Positions 54,235-64,000 of a DNA stretch of 64,000 nt are shown here, piece after piece. The stretch is from Aspidiotus rigidus. Lineage: Eukaryota > Arthropoda > Insecta > Hemiptera > Diaspididae. The position numbers and the translations under genes are program-made. The notes under the pieces are model-generated. The model made no database searches, was not told the DNA's origin, and saw nothing but the letters and a program-made list of their open reading frames with translations. The DNA lies in contig JAVHKY010000004.1 in assembly GCA_035079385.1 (NCBI GenBank), forward strand, positions 16,151,001 to 16,215,000, given 5' to 3'. The stretch's first letter is position 1. The number at the start of each line of letters is the position of its first letter.

Positions 54235-55740
54235 TTGAAGAAACTGTATCTCCTTCAGTATTTGGCGACGCTACATTTTTCCTCTAAATTATTTGAAGTA
54301 GGCTTTCGTGGCAATTTACCCTCCCTTCTTCAGTCCTTCCTCAATGACAGATTTATAACAGTTCGAATTCATCCCTCCATTACATTCAAAATGGCGTCCC
54401 CCGGGGACTCTTCCTAGTTCCCATGAATGATCTAATAAACTGTGTTCCCTTTCCCGTTTCCAAACGACTTTCTGCAGATGATTCAACGCTTTTACGCATA
54501 CCAAAAGAGCAGCACGTCTTCTCCAACTCACCCTCGACAAGCTCTCCTCTTACGTCACAAATCGTAGGTTTCAAATTTCTAGCAAAGAAAAAAAAAAAGT
54601 TCTACTCATATTCCACAAAAAACACTTACGTCTTCCCTCTCCTCCCCTCAATTCCTCCTACAGAACGTTCAGATCATCCTCCAATACTCTACCAAATTCC
54701 TTGGCCTTACCTTCGATTCCAAATACTTCTGGACTCCTCACATTCAACTTCTAAAAGGCAAATGTCTAAACTCACTAAATCTCCTCATTATCTATCTCCC
54801 ACACTTGCACTGGTTGCAGTCGCAAGCTCCTTCGTCAACTATACAACTCTCCAATCCGATCTCAACTGGACTATGGATCCCCTATCAACAGATACGCGAA
54901 CAAATCCTCCTTGAAATTCCTAGATACAATACAACCTGCAGCCCTACTTTCGGCTCTCGGTGCCTTGTTCACCAGCTTTACGCTTAGCCTGTGCGCTGAG
55001 GACGGCATTCCCCCTCTACAATCTCGCTCATTACATTGATTATAGCCAACTTTCTCGCATCTACTGCATAGTTTCCCCATCTCCCTACATCAAAGACATA
55101 ATTGCTAATTACTTCCTCTCCCACAAAATGGTCAATACAGATAGATCCAAATCGGGTTCCAAAACTGGCTACGCCTTCTCTATCAATGGTCAAGTTTCAC
55201 TCTTTCGTATGAAAAACTAACCCTGTATCTCTGACTCTCTCTCCTCTCTCTAAGCCATACAAAATCCCGACTTTTCCAATTCTATCGTTCAGCGCATTCT
55301 CACCTTTCTGCATACCTCAACATCTTTTCTGTCTTCAATTGCTTTCCTCTGGATCCCTAGTCATATTGGTCTACCGGAACTCGACGCAGTGGATTTGGCT
55401 GCCAAACAAACTTTGCTCTCCCCCTCAATCAGATTTAAAATCTTTCTACTGTCCCCAAATCACATCATCATGGCACAGCCTCTACTCCTCTCAACCATGC
55501 AACAAACTTCGTTCAATGAAAAAATACCCGATCCCCTGGTCTTCTTCAATCCGTTCCTCAAACCGCGAGGAAATAGTCGTAACTCGATCACGAATTGGGC
55601 ACACTCGCCTAACCACTCCTTCCTACTCCTTGGACTCTCTCCTCCTATCTCATGCCAGTACTGCCAAACTGAAAATTTGTCCGTCGCACATTTTTTCACC
55701 GGCCCTTCTCTCGTAAACATCAGATATTCATTTTCGGTCT
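54235..55740 (+). mobile_element. Jockey/I-like LINE fragment (same family as 19.6-21.1 kb)
   Basis: RT part: GNLPSLLQSFLNDRFITVRI, then MNDLINCVPFPVSKRLSADDSTLL, where the catalytic F/YADD is SADD. This is followed by thumb sequence, an RNase H-like region (SKTGYAFSINGQVSLFRMKN; later WIPSHIGLPELDAVDLAAKQT) and the RIGHTRLTTPSYSLDSLLL tail with CQYCQTENLSVAHFF. Frames shift several times. Both copies carry an A-run in the AKKKKKFYS region. Confidence 0.85.
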
Positions 55741-55799
55741 TCTCTTGAGCCCGTTCTCACATGTAAACTCAAACTAAATTCCCCAGCAACTATTACGAC

Positions 55800-56980
55800 A
55801 ACAACCCCTCATGAGCCTTTTCGCAACCCAACATTCGCTTCGATCTTACGGAAGTTTCTAAAATAAACCAAGCAATAATTAGACAACATATTATCAAACA
55901 ATTCCATAACCACACCTTACGTCTAACAGATGGACCAGAATACAATCATAAAACGGCGTACGCATATTCCATAACACTACTGAACAGCTATCCTGTTATA
56001 CAAAGATTCTATTACGTGATTCTTAGATACTTTTCAACGCTGAACACGAATCCGTTGTCCGTTTTTTGCTAGCACGTCACAATTTTTAGTAATCAAGATA
56101 AGTATTCACGTAATCATAGCAAATATTCTCGTCTATTTGCCGCGCGCTGTCGCGGAACGTAACAAACGTTTTCGATAGCGACGCTGCTATCGTCGATGTG
56201 TTTCGCGACGACGCGCGGCAAGTAAACGAGAACTTTAATCATGATTACTAAAAATTGTGACGTGCTAGCAAAAAACGGACAACGGATTCGTGTTCAGCAT
56301 TGAAAAGTATCTAAGAATCACGTAAAAGAATCTCTATAACAGGATAGCTGTTCAGTAGTGTAATTAATGCACTAATTACAAACCGTGAAATATGTAATTC
56401 CGCTTCAATCTGCTCAGCCGAATTGAGAGCCTCATTAGAGTGACTGTCCCAAATCGCCCAACTTGAGCCGCATAAAAACTATATACTCTTAACAGATTCT
56501 CTTCAATCTCTCCAAACTCTCACAAACCGCCGTTCTCAATTAACTCCGTCGTACAAAAAATTCATTCGACACAATCAACTTTAACCTCACTTTTATTTAG
56601 ATTCCGGACCATATCAGCTATCCAACACACGATGCAGTAGATGGAGCTGCTAAAAAAGCCACTTTTTCCAAAATAACAAACCCTACACTCACTCACGCCG
56701 CCAAAAGATATAAAAAATTATCATTCCGCAAAAATTTCTGAACTTTGGAATAAAAATTGGAAAGACCAAAACCCAAACAAGTTACGGAAAATCAAAACGG
56801 AACCTCATCCCACAGAAATTCCAGACGAGCCGTTTAAGAATAGGGCATACTCGCCTTACCCATACACATCTACTCAAAAACATGCCGCTACTGCTTAATT
56901 TCTGCAAAGATGAACTTAGTTTTCCCAAAACGCTAAAATATTGCAATAATTACGAAATTCGGCAAGAAAAAGCATTACAG
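55800..56980 (+). mobile_element. Second Jockey/I-like LINE fragment (RNase H to C-terminus), split by a MITE
   Basis: TDGPEYNHKTAYAYSI (RNase H start) runs up to the MITE at 55975. After it SASICSAELRAL, IPDHISYPTHDAVDGAAKKATF and RLRIGHTRLTHTHLLKNMPLL follow. It is a different subfamily from 54235-55740. Degenerate. Confidence 0.78.
55975..56360. mobile_element. CACTA-like MITE, 386 bp, with long inverted repeats
   Basis: Ends CACTACTGAACAGC...GCTGTTCAGTAGTG with inverted repeats of roughly 125 bp on each side, closely matching. A GC-rich non-coding middle contains CGCGCG-type boxes. 3-bp TSD TAA (55972-55974, 56361-56363), as in CACTA elements. It inserted into a LINE RNase H region. The superfamily label rests on the CACTA end and 3-bp TSD only. 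Confidence 0.8.
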
Positions 56981-56984
56981 GTTA

Positions 56985-57660
56985 ATCGAAAAAGAATACC
57001 TGAAAGAATTTTGTTGAAAAAGTTTCAATATTTTTTATCGATTTATTTCCTCGTGCGTCACCACCTCAAACAAAATCGCGTATTATAGAGTACGGTAACT
57101 TCATTGATCTGCTATTCTTATCAATATTTGTACATCGTTTCTGCTTTAGGTATTTCTTAAGGTTATTCTAGTGATTACACTATTTTGTTGTTATTTTTAT
57201 CATACTTCTTACTGTTTTTGCCTTTTTTGTCGTTGACCTAGTTCGTCTAGTTTAATTAGGCATTCATGAATTCATTATGTCTTTTTTCCGCCGGCCATAT
57301 GAGTAGTTGTACACGACATAAATATAGTGTCTACGAACAATTCACTGTCGTTTGCAGATATTATGTATCTTTCTCTCAAATGTGTCTATTTTTGAAAATA
57401 ATGATAACGACAACAGTCTCCTTCATTCAATGCGCTTTCCTAAAGGGTACAGAAAAATAATTATATTTTGATCAAATGAAAATAAAAAAAGCTACCGGTC
57501 AGTGCACCTTCGGTAATGGCAGCAAAAAAGCCGGAATCTTCGCTACTTCTCTTCCCTTTCTATCACATGTAGTTAAAATTGTCGAAAGTCTTGAATGTCC
57601 CGGGCTGCCTCTACGTGACTATAATATAATTTATCTTGGGGACTAATAAAATGAACAGTA
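56985..57660. other. Intergenic DNA, nothing recognised
   Basis: AT-rich; no gene, RNA or element end detected. Confidence 0.4.
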
Positions 57661-57664
57661 AAAA

Positions 57665-57830
57665 TAGTTTTATTAAATACCCAAATCGACTATCAACTTC
57701 CGTCACTTGATAATGACCTATCGGTCGAAAGCGCTTACGCAGTTTATTGTTTCTACCTGCGGTTTATTTGTAATAATCGATTCATTAATAAACTTATGTG
57801 CCGTAACGTGAGGAATAGGATTCATACTAG
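57665..57830 (+). mobile_element. PLE terminal-repeat relic (copy D)
   Basis: Only the UTR part of a PLE. The hairpin motif at 57706-57735 (CTTGATAAT, stem GACC/GGTC around TATC, GAAAGCGC) is followed by TTTATTGTTTCTACCTGCGGTTT, matching the CTGCGGTTTGC region of the other copies. No coding part remains. Confidence 0.65.
57706..57735 (+). ncRNA. Hammerhead-like hairpin motif (PLE D)
   Basis: Stem GACC (57715-57718) / GGTC (57723-57726), loop TATC, then GAAA at 57727-57730. The stem is a third covarying version of the motif. Confidence 0.5.
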
Positions 57831-58400
57831 TAAAAATAGTAATCCGAACAATTAGTTTTCAACAGTAAAACTGGTGACTTCCGGCATAGTAATGAGAGGA
57901 TAATGCACATTAAACCACCAGAAGTAATTTTCAGTCCTCTATGAACAGTACAGAAATGATTTTCTCTCTTTTCTGTTTTCACACAGCATAATTTTACGAT
58001 CTAAATTTGGAAGCGCAAAATCAATTCGTCTCCTTTACTCGTCGAATCATGAATCTAACCTCTTCGGAAACGATCGTTTTCCTACCACGTATTCCTGAAG
58101 AATTTCACCTGTGGGTGCTGATCTGACTAAAAAAGTGCAGGTCCTCTCAGAAGCCAAGTTCGCAGCATTTGTTGTGAGAAGAAGAGGGTTTTCCCCGCCA
58201 AATCTCTGCGAATGTTGTTTGGAAAATCTCTTTTTAGGGTCGGCGCTTGTCGCGGGATTCACATTTCTTTTAGATCTTTTTTTTGACATGTTTCATGTCT
58301 TTATACTCTGCCCTGACCCCTAATTTGAAATTTTGCGAGTGTCCCCCTTCACCCACGCGTGCGCGTGCAAATCTCTACCCCCGTTGGTGATTCAGAAATT
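57831..58400. other. Intergenic DNA, nothing recognised
   Basis: No domain seen. The stretch 58350-58370 is alternating purine-pyrimidine (ACGCGTGCGCGTGC). Confidence 0.4.
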
Positions 58401-58706
58401 TGCAAGTTCACTAGGTCTAGTTTGTACTAGATCAGTGTCCTGAAGTTATACTAGATTTATACTAGATCTGGCTACAGATTGGCTAGTATAAGCCTCGCAT
58501 ACTCTGTAACAGGTGATCCTATTATAACTTTATGCTTCTCCTTTATACTAGGCCTAAACAAATCTAGGCCTCTACTAGGCTCCATCTTAGGTAGTATAAA
58601 CCTGGTTTATCACTAGGTCTACGCTCCTTTATACTAGGTCTAATACTGCCCTAACCCCTAATTTGAAATTTTGCGAGTTCATCCCGCGAGTTCACACCGG
58701 TCAGTT
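58400..58706. repeat. TACTAG-rich repeat, left block
   Basis: Many copies of TTATACTAG, ACTAGGTCTA and ACTAGGCCTA, then the phrase GCGAGTTCA(T/C)...CCGCGAGTTCACACCGG. The same phrase and TACTAG motifs reappear at 60900-61165, on the other side of foldback element 2. Confidence 0.75.
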
Positions 58707-58710
58707 TATA

Positions 58711-60891
58711 CAGGGTGGACCAGAAAGATGTTACCAGTTAAATGGGAGTTTGCGCTAAATCAGTTGTAGCGCGAAAAAGCAAAACGTTAAACGTATAGTT
58801 TGAATGTACGAATTTTGTATCTCAATTTTATCTTCAATTTGAGCCATATCCGAAGTTTCTACGACTTTTCTGAGCCGAGTTATGGACCAAAATGTGCCGA
58901 AATTTTACGGCAGGGGCTCCCAAAGTTGTGAATTATCAAAAAACAATTTTCCATGATTGAAAGAATCGCGTAATCTTCAAAGTGTTCCCCGATCCTGCAG
59001 TAAAATTTAGCGCTGAATCCGAATAAGATTGTTAAAAAATTCTGCGAAGCACCAAAATGGGTTAATGGGCCCAAAAAGGGTCAAAATTTCCCCAAAATGA
59101 TAGAATCGCCCAACCTTCGAAGTTTTTCTCGATTCTGAGATGAAATTTAGCGCTCAATCTGAATAAAATTGTTAAAAAATTCTACGAAGCACCAAAATGG
59201 GTTAATGGGCCCAAAAAGGGTCAAAATTTCCCCAAAATAATAAGATCGCCCAACCTTCAAAGTTTTTCTCTAATCTGAGATAAAATTTAGCGCTGAATCT
59301 AAAAAATTCTGGAAAGTACCAAAATAGGTTTATGAGCCCAACAAGGGTCAAAATTTCCCCAAAATGATAAAATCGCCCAACCTTCGAAGTTTTTCTCGAT
59401 TCTGAGATGAAATTTAGGCGAGCGTGTAATGGGTAACGAAGTCGCCGGTGTCATTCTCTCTTTCGCCCGAAACAACAGGAGTTTTTGCGGAAGCACCCGC
59501 CTTGATCATACACGGGGCCTCAGTCGATCTATGTTGAACCCTGGGATCATTCACCTGCCTCTGCCAAACACGGGGTCTTGATCGTTCTCTTACCGCGAGG
59601 TCATGACGAAAGTCGAGCTTGACGGTATCATTCCCTCCTCCGGGTGAAACCCCGAGAAATTCCGGGCGTTCGTCTGCCTCAATCGAAGACTGAGCTGTAG
59701 CTGATCGCTCATCACGAACAAGACCGAATTTGTGGTATCCTCACATTGCCTGATTCAATCAAGGAGTTTTTACACTTTGGCCCGCTTCGTTCATAGGTAG
59801 GGCGTCAGTTGATCCCTCATCGCAATCACGCAACAGAATACGAACTTTGCGTTCTTTGACCAAAACAACGAGTTTTTCGCACTTTTTCCCGCTTTGATCA
59901 TACGCAGAGCCCTAGTCGATCTCTCACTGCGAACATTCAACGAAATATCAATGTGTCGTCTCCCTCCAATCCTCAAATGAGGAGAATTTCCGCGATTTCC
60001 TTTTCGTATCTGTCACCCGACGCTAGTCGATCTCTCACTTCGCGGGCACTCAACGGCAGACAAACTTGTCGACATTCCTTCCATCCCCTGAATCAACAAT
60101 TTTACTGCAGAATGAAAAAAATTTTTGATTTTTCATTTTGGAGATCATCTAGGGCCATTTCAGTATTTTTATCATTTTACTTCAGAATTGAAAACAACTT
60201 TTGAAGCTTAAGCAAATTTTTCATCTTGGAGGAATTTTGAGCCCATCAACCCATTTTGGTGCTCCGAAGTATTTTTTGAACATTTTTTTCGGACTCAGCC
60301 GCGCGTGACCACTTGAAAATCAAATTAAAATTTGAAAGTTTGAACGATTTTATAATTTGGAGAAATTTTGGCCCTTTCTGGGCGCCTTTAACCCATTTCG
60401 ATACTTCGAAGAATTTTTTAAACATCTTTTCGGACTCAGCGCGAAATCTCACTTTTAAAAATCAAATTACAATTCAAAAGTTTGAACGATTTTCCAACTT
60501 CGGGAAATTTTGACCCTTTTTGGGCCCATGAACCCATTTTGGCGCTTCTTAGGATTTTGTTACTATTTTTTTTCGTTTTCCCCGTCCAAATTCACCTAAG
60601 AAACAATAATCCGATTATTAAAACTTTCGAAATTCAGCTCAATACTGTAAGTTAATTAATTTTCAAGCCCTATTTTGGGAACCCTGGCGATTTGATGAGT
60701 TTTCGGCACATTTTGGTCCATAACTCGGCTCAGAAAAGTCGTAGAAAAGTCGGATATAGCTCAAATTAAAGATAAAATTGAGATACAAAATTTGTACATT
60801 CAAACTATACGTCTAACGTTTTGCGTTTTCGCGCTACGACAGACTTCGCGCAAACTCCCATTTAACTGGAACATCTTTCTGGTCCACCCTG
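58711..60891. mobile_element. Foldback element 2, 2.18 kb
   Basis: Terminal inverted repeats of at least 200 bp begin CAGGGTGGACCAGAAAGATG and are mirrored at 60690-60891. Flanking TATA on both sides (58707-58710, 60892-60895) may be the TSD. Inside the left arm is a ~142-bp tandem array (58900-59420). Related units lie in inverse orientation at 60200-60560. The centre (59420-60100) holds a third, degenerate ~110-bp array with GTCGATCTCTCACTGCGAAC-like boxes. No transposase. Confidence 0.85.
58900..59420. repeat. ~142-bp tandem array in the left arm of foldback 2
   Basis: Units contain CCCAAAAAGGGTCAAAATTTC and CGATTCTGAGATGAAATTTAG; about 3.5 copies. Inverted relatives are at 60230-60540 (ATTTTGACCCTTTTTGGGCC). 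Confidence 0.8.
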
Positions 60892-60899
60892 TATACCAG

Positions 60900-61165
60900 C
60901 TTTATAATAGCTTTATACTAGGATTTTACTAGTCTTAAATTAGACTTATAATAGACGAAGTCCTCCCCTTTTCACCATCGTTACTCCGTTGGTGATTCGA
61001 AAATCTGCGAGTTCGTCCCGCGAGTTCACACCAGCCAGTTTTTGTTATACTAAACCATGTCCCCAAAAAGCTATTAGCTTGAAATATTCTAGACCAAGGA
61101 GGTGGAGCGAGTGAGTCTCTCAAAAGCTATCAACTTGAAATATTCTAAAGTAGACTTATACTAGT
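60900..61165. repeat. TACTAG-rich repeat, right block
   Basis: Shares CCGTTGGTGATTC and CCGCGAGTTCACACC with the left block and ends with CTTATACTAGTCC. It looks like the same repeat split by foldback element 2, or a neighbouring unit. Confidence 0.7.
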
Positions 61166-61443
61166 CCAAGAAGGGGGTTTACTCGCGTGTGGAGAACAAG
61201 AAGGAAGCAAAGCAAGCATAGCAAAGACGAACTAGTACGCGCTACCTTAATATGAAAGACATGAAACATGATCTTCATTTATTTGGCTACGCCAGAACAT
61301 TTTTTTTCCTCATTATTTTTCTTTGTCTTACTTCACAGTCACACCACGCATGAATAACCTGTGGTTAGGATGTGGAGATAAAAAACTACTAGAAAAAAGA
61401 GAGCAACTGAAAAGTATTACACGATTGAGTCAAAAACAAAAAA

Positions 61444-62520
61444 TTGAACCTGGTTAAAAGAAAAATAATTATGGATTGCAGAACGTATGAGAAAAATATA
61501 ACAAAAGAAATAATTGAAGATACTTGGTCAACACGCAAAATGCGGAGGGAACTAAATAAGGGAACCAAACTAATTGCAAAATCAACTGACAGCGAAGGCA
61601 ATATAATTACCGGAAGGGATAGAATTATTCGAGAAGCAACTAAATATTACCAGAACTTGTACAGTGATACTGACGAGAGCGGGAACAGGGAGGAAAGCAT
61701 AAGAAAAACTATGGAGTATTTGAATCGGAGTGGAAAAACGATGGGCCCTTTCCCGAAGATAATAAATTCTGAAATAGTATACATGTAGCCAAAAAGATAA
61801 AGACAGGGAAAGCATCAGGTCCTGACAGCTTAGAAAATGATTTCATTCCTGTATGAAATGGTCCCCCCCCCCTTAGAAAGCTTATCCAACAAGATAATTG
61901 AAGATGAGGAAATATGAAGCACGAATCATCATTCTGCATAAAAAGGGGAACAAGAAAAACCTAGAAAACTACAAACCTTTGAGCTTAACATCGGATATGA
62001 GAAAAGTCTTCATGAAAATTCTCAAAAACCGGATATATAATCAATTAGATTGGCACCAACCCGAGGAACAGGCCGGAGGGGATATTCGACTATTGACCAT
62101 ATGCATGCAATAATAATCAGTCAGGTACTCGAAAAAGCTAGAGAGTATGATGTGGAATTACACCTTGTTTTTATCGACTTTCGAAAAGTCTTCGATTCTG
62201 TCAAACACGATTACGTAATACAAGCCATAGTAGAACGGGGAACTGACCCTAAGATAGTAAAAATCATTAAAAATGTGTACAAAAAATGCTATTGCTCATA
62301 TAAAACTGGACAAAACGGGGGAAACCTTTAAAATCAAGAAAGGAGTGGGACAGGGAGATCCTTCATCATCGAATTTATTTAATGCGGTGCTAGAATGGGC
62401 ATTTAAAAAACTAGATTGGGATGAAAGTGGTATTAATGTTAATGGGAAGAGATTGACCAATTTAAGATTTGCCTTACGAGTGAACAACGAAAGTGTAAAC
62501 AACTTTTTTCTCCATTTAAT
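61444..62520 (+). mobile_element. RTE-like LINE fragment
   Basis: Pre-RT region SSEGNIIT-like (TDSEGNIITGRDRIIREATK), YYQNLYSDTDE, then in other frames KTGKASGPDSLENDF, IILHKKGNKKNLENYKPLSL, the FRRGYSTIDH region degraded to GRRGYSTIDHMHA, HLVFIDFRKVFDSVKHDYVI (motif A, Asp kept) and IKKGVGQGDPSSSNLFNAVLEW (motif B). It ends before the YADD box at LRFA. Four or more frameshifts. Both ends are truncated. Confidence 0.87.
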
Positions 62521-63344
62521 TAACACAGTGATTACGTTTAGTGGTTTTCCGAGTATCGTAACTTTTAAGAGGTAAAAAAATAACAGAAGTGTTTTGGCTC
62601 AAGAGATCAACAAAAGCCTCTAGATTATGATCCAATTACCAAGATCTTTAGAAATCTCTAATTTTTCAACCATTGATAGTCTGAGCAACTCATTTTTTTT
62701 TTAATGGAAATTCACAAGTAAGATCCGTCGTTTACATTTTGCTTGTTCATTCGGCTTGGAGGCAAGGGAAAGGGGAACCGCAGGAACAGCCAGTCAGCAG
62801 TGTTACGTGACGTCATTGAGAAAAAGGTCTATCGTAGGAAGGAAGCTGTATCAAAACGTTACGAGGAATATTTATTACTGAGCAACTCACGCCTTTCAAA
62901 GCCAATCTTCTAGGAGGAACTCTACAGATGAAGAGAGAAAGGAAGGTAGGATAAGTTTGAAACAATGGAAATAAAGCAATGATAAGAAAGGAAGACAACG
63001 AAGAGCCAATGATACAGATAATAAACAGAAAGCACCTCAACAGCCTGACATGAGGACGTATCTGGCAAAAGGCCGTCCGCACAATGTATTTCTTGCGGGA
63101 GGGACGCCCTTCTGCCAGAAACCTCCTCATATACTGGGGAGGAAAGGGCTCCGAAAACTGTGCACAGACGTAGAAGAGAATAAAAACGACGAATTCATGG
63201 ATATTGAATTGAACCTAAAATATTTGGTCAAAATGTATTCAAAAGTTTTCAAATGCTTCTCCAGTTATATTACCACAATCTTATTTATAATGACGTCGTC
63301 CAGATCACACGTCTAGATGACATCATCAACTCTTTTTTTTTTTT
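62521..63344. other. Intergenic DNA, nothing recognised
   Basis: Contains two related GGCCGTCC / GGGACGCC boxes near 63070-63115 and short frames on both strands. Nothing assignable. Confidence 0.4.
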
Positions 63345-63531
63345 TTTATTTATTTAAATTTAAACATTACATTTAGTCATGAGAGTTGGGTGGGTTTTAC
63401 CATGGTTTTTCCCCACCCCTTTCATGACAAGTTCGAAATACACTGTATAACTATACACTTAACTCTATAACTCTACCTATTGAAAGAGAGTATGACTTCT
63501 CTTTTTATTTCATTTTACTTATTTTATTATC

Positions 63532-63566
<35 letters not shown>

Positions 63567-63655
63567 TTTTATTTTATTTTATTTTTATTTTATTTTATTT
63601 ATTTATTTATTTTTTTTATTTATTTTTTTTTCCTTCCTTCCTTCTCCTCTCAGTC
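63345..63655 (-). repeat. (AAAT)n-rich 3' tail of an R1-like LINE
   Basis: Plus-strand TTTA/TTTTA repeats (63535-63640) and T-runs. On the minus strand this A-rich tail directly follows the LINE coding end, so it is read here as its 3' tail. Confidence 0.6.
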
Positions 63656-63689
63656 TATTTGATTTCTTTTTTGGTTTTTAATATCTTTC

Positions 63690-64000
63690 TTATATATCCA
63701 TCCAATTTTTGGTGGCATTCCCCGTTCTGCAGGCACTGTCCCAATTCCTCTGTAGTTATTTTAGCATCCCCCTGATACGATCAAAATTTTTGCATTTTAT
63801 AAAGGTGTGATCCGGATCATCATCAGAATTTAAGCATTCCCTGCATTGACTATCATTTATAATATTGAAATTTTTGAGGTAAGTCCCATGTCCCGTCAAA
63901 TACTGTGTTAAAAAATAATTTGATTTCAATTTCTTGTTTTCAAGTCTTATCCCTATGTCTGGAATCAATTTAGCCGTTCTCCTACCTGTCTTTTCTTTTT
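63690..64000 (-). pseudogene. R1-like LINE C-terminus, running off the window
   Basis: Open on the minus strand from the window edge: RRTAKLIPDIGIRLENKK, LKSNYFLTQYLTGHGTYLKN, CRECLNSDDDPDHTFIKC, the C-terminal zinc-like domain of R1-type LINEs. It stops at 63756; one frameshift later ITTEELGQCLQNGECHQKLD continues to about 63660. The bulk of the element lies beyond 64000. Confidence 0.82.

Overview
This 64 kb window looks like a transposon graveyard from an invertebrate, most likely arthropod (insect-like), nuclear genome. No complete host gene, rRNA or tRNA could be recognised. The evidence for this source is: Penelope-like elements (PLEs) with GIY-YIG endonuclease domains; a gypsy-type LTR element with a SAP-domain gag and a tRNA-Leu primer site; Jockey/I-, R1- and RTE-like LINE pieces; MULE DNA transposons; long foldback elements; a satellite array; and AT-rich unique DNA with (CT)n/(GA)n microsatellites. 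The species cannot be told from sequence alone.

Layout. 1-3.1 kb: unique DNA plus a degenerate PLE end. 3.1-8.35 kb: PLE copy A, main copy on the minus strand, joined head-to-head to an inverted partial copy and bounded by a 15-bp target-site duplication (TSD); a 1.25-kb MULE sits inside its reverse transcriptase (RT). 10.1-16.4 kb: PLE copy B, same architecture, split by a 4.07-kb gypsy element whose single long reading frame keeps gag, protease and integrase but has no RT/RNase H. 19-21.4 kb: a MITE and a Jockey/I-like LINE inside an older dispersed repeat. 24.5-26.85 kb: a 2.36-kb foldback element with a tandem-repeat core. 27.3-34 kb: mostly unrecognised DNA with a (CT)37 tract. 34-39.25 kb: PLE copy C, inverted architecture again, carrying an R1-like LINE (14-bp TSD) and a 2.7-kb block with another LINE tail. 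40.5-44.3 kb: PLE copy E on the plus strand, interrupted by a TRIM with two identical 228-bp LTRs and by a second MULE (9-bp TSD). 44.3-46.75 kb: an R1-like LINE interrupted by a 270-bp almost pure PLE palindrome (13-bp TSD). 46.96-47.08 kb: one possible host exon. 49.37-51.93 kb: a dimeric satellite of about 20 monomers. 54.2-57 kb: two Jockey/I-like LINE pieces, one split by a CACTA-like MITE. 58.4-61.2 kb: TACTAG-rich DNA holding a second foldback element (2.18 kb) with internal repeats. 61.4-62.5 kb: an RTE-like LINE. 63.3-64 kb: an R1-like LINE 3' end running off the window.

The elements do not form a pathway; they form a nested series. For six insertions the TSD boundaries are exact enough that the interrupted element reads through when the insert is removed in silico, so order of arrival is clear: PLEs and LINEs first, then MULEs, the gypsy, the R1-like LINE, the TRIM, the MITE and the PLE palindrome. 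The most interesting signals are the repeated palindromic PLE architecture (with private mutations shared by both arms of copy A), a conserved covarying hammerhead-like hairpin in every PLE terminal repeat, the young RT-less gypsy element, the identical-LTR TRIM, and two unrelated foldback elements built on the same plan. A nested, gene-poor cluster of this kind is also a candidate piRNA-producing locus, which is inference only.
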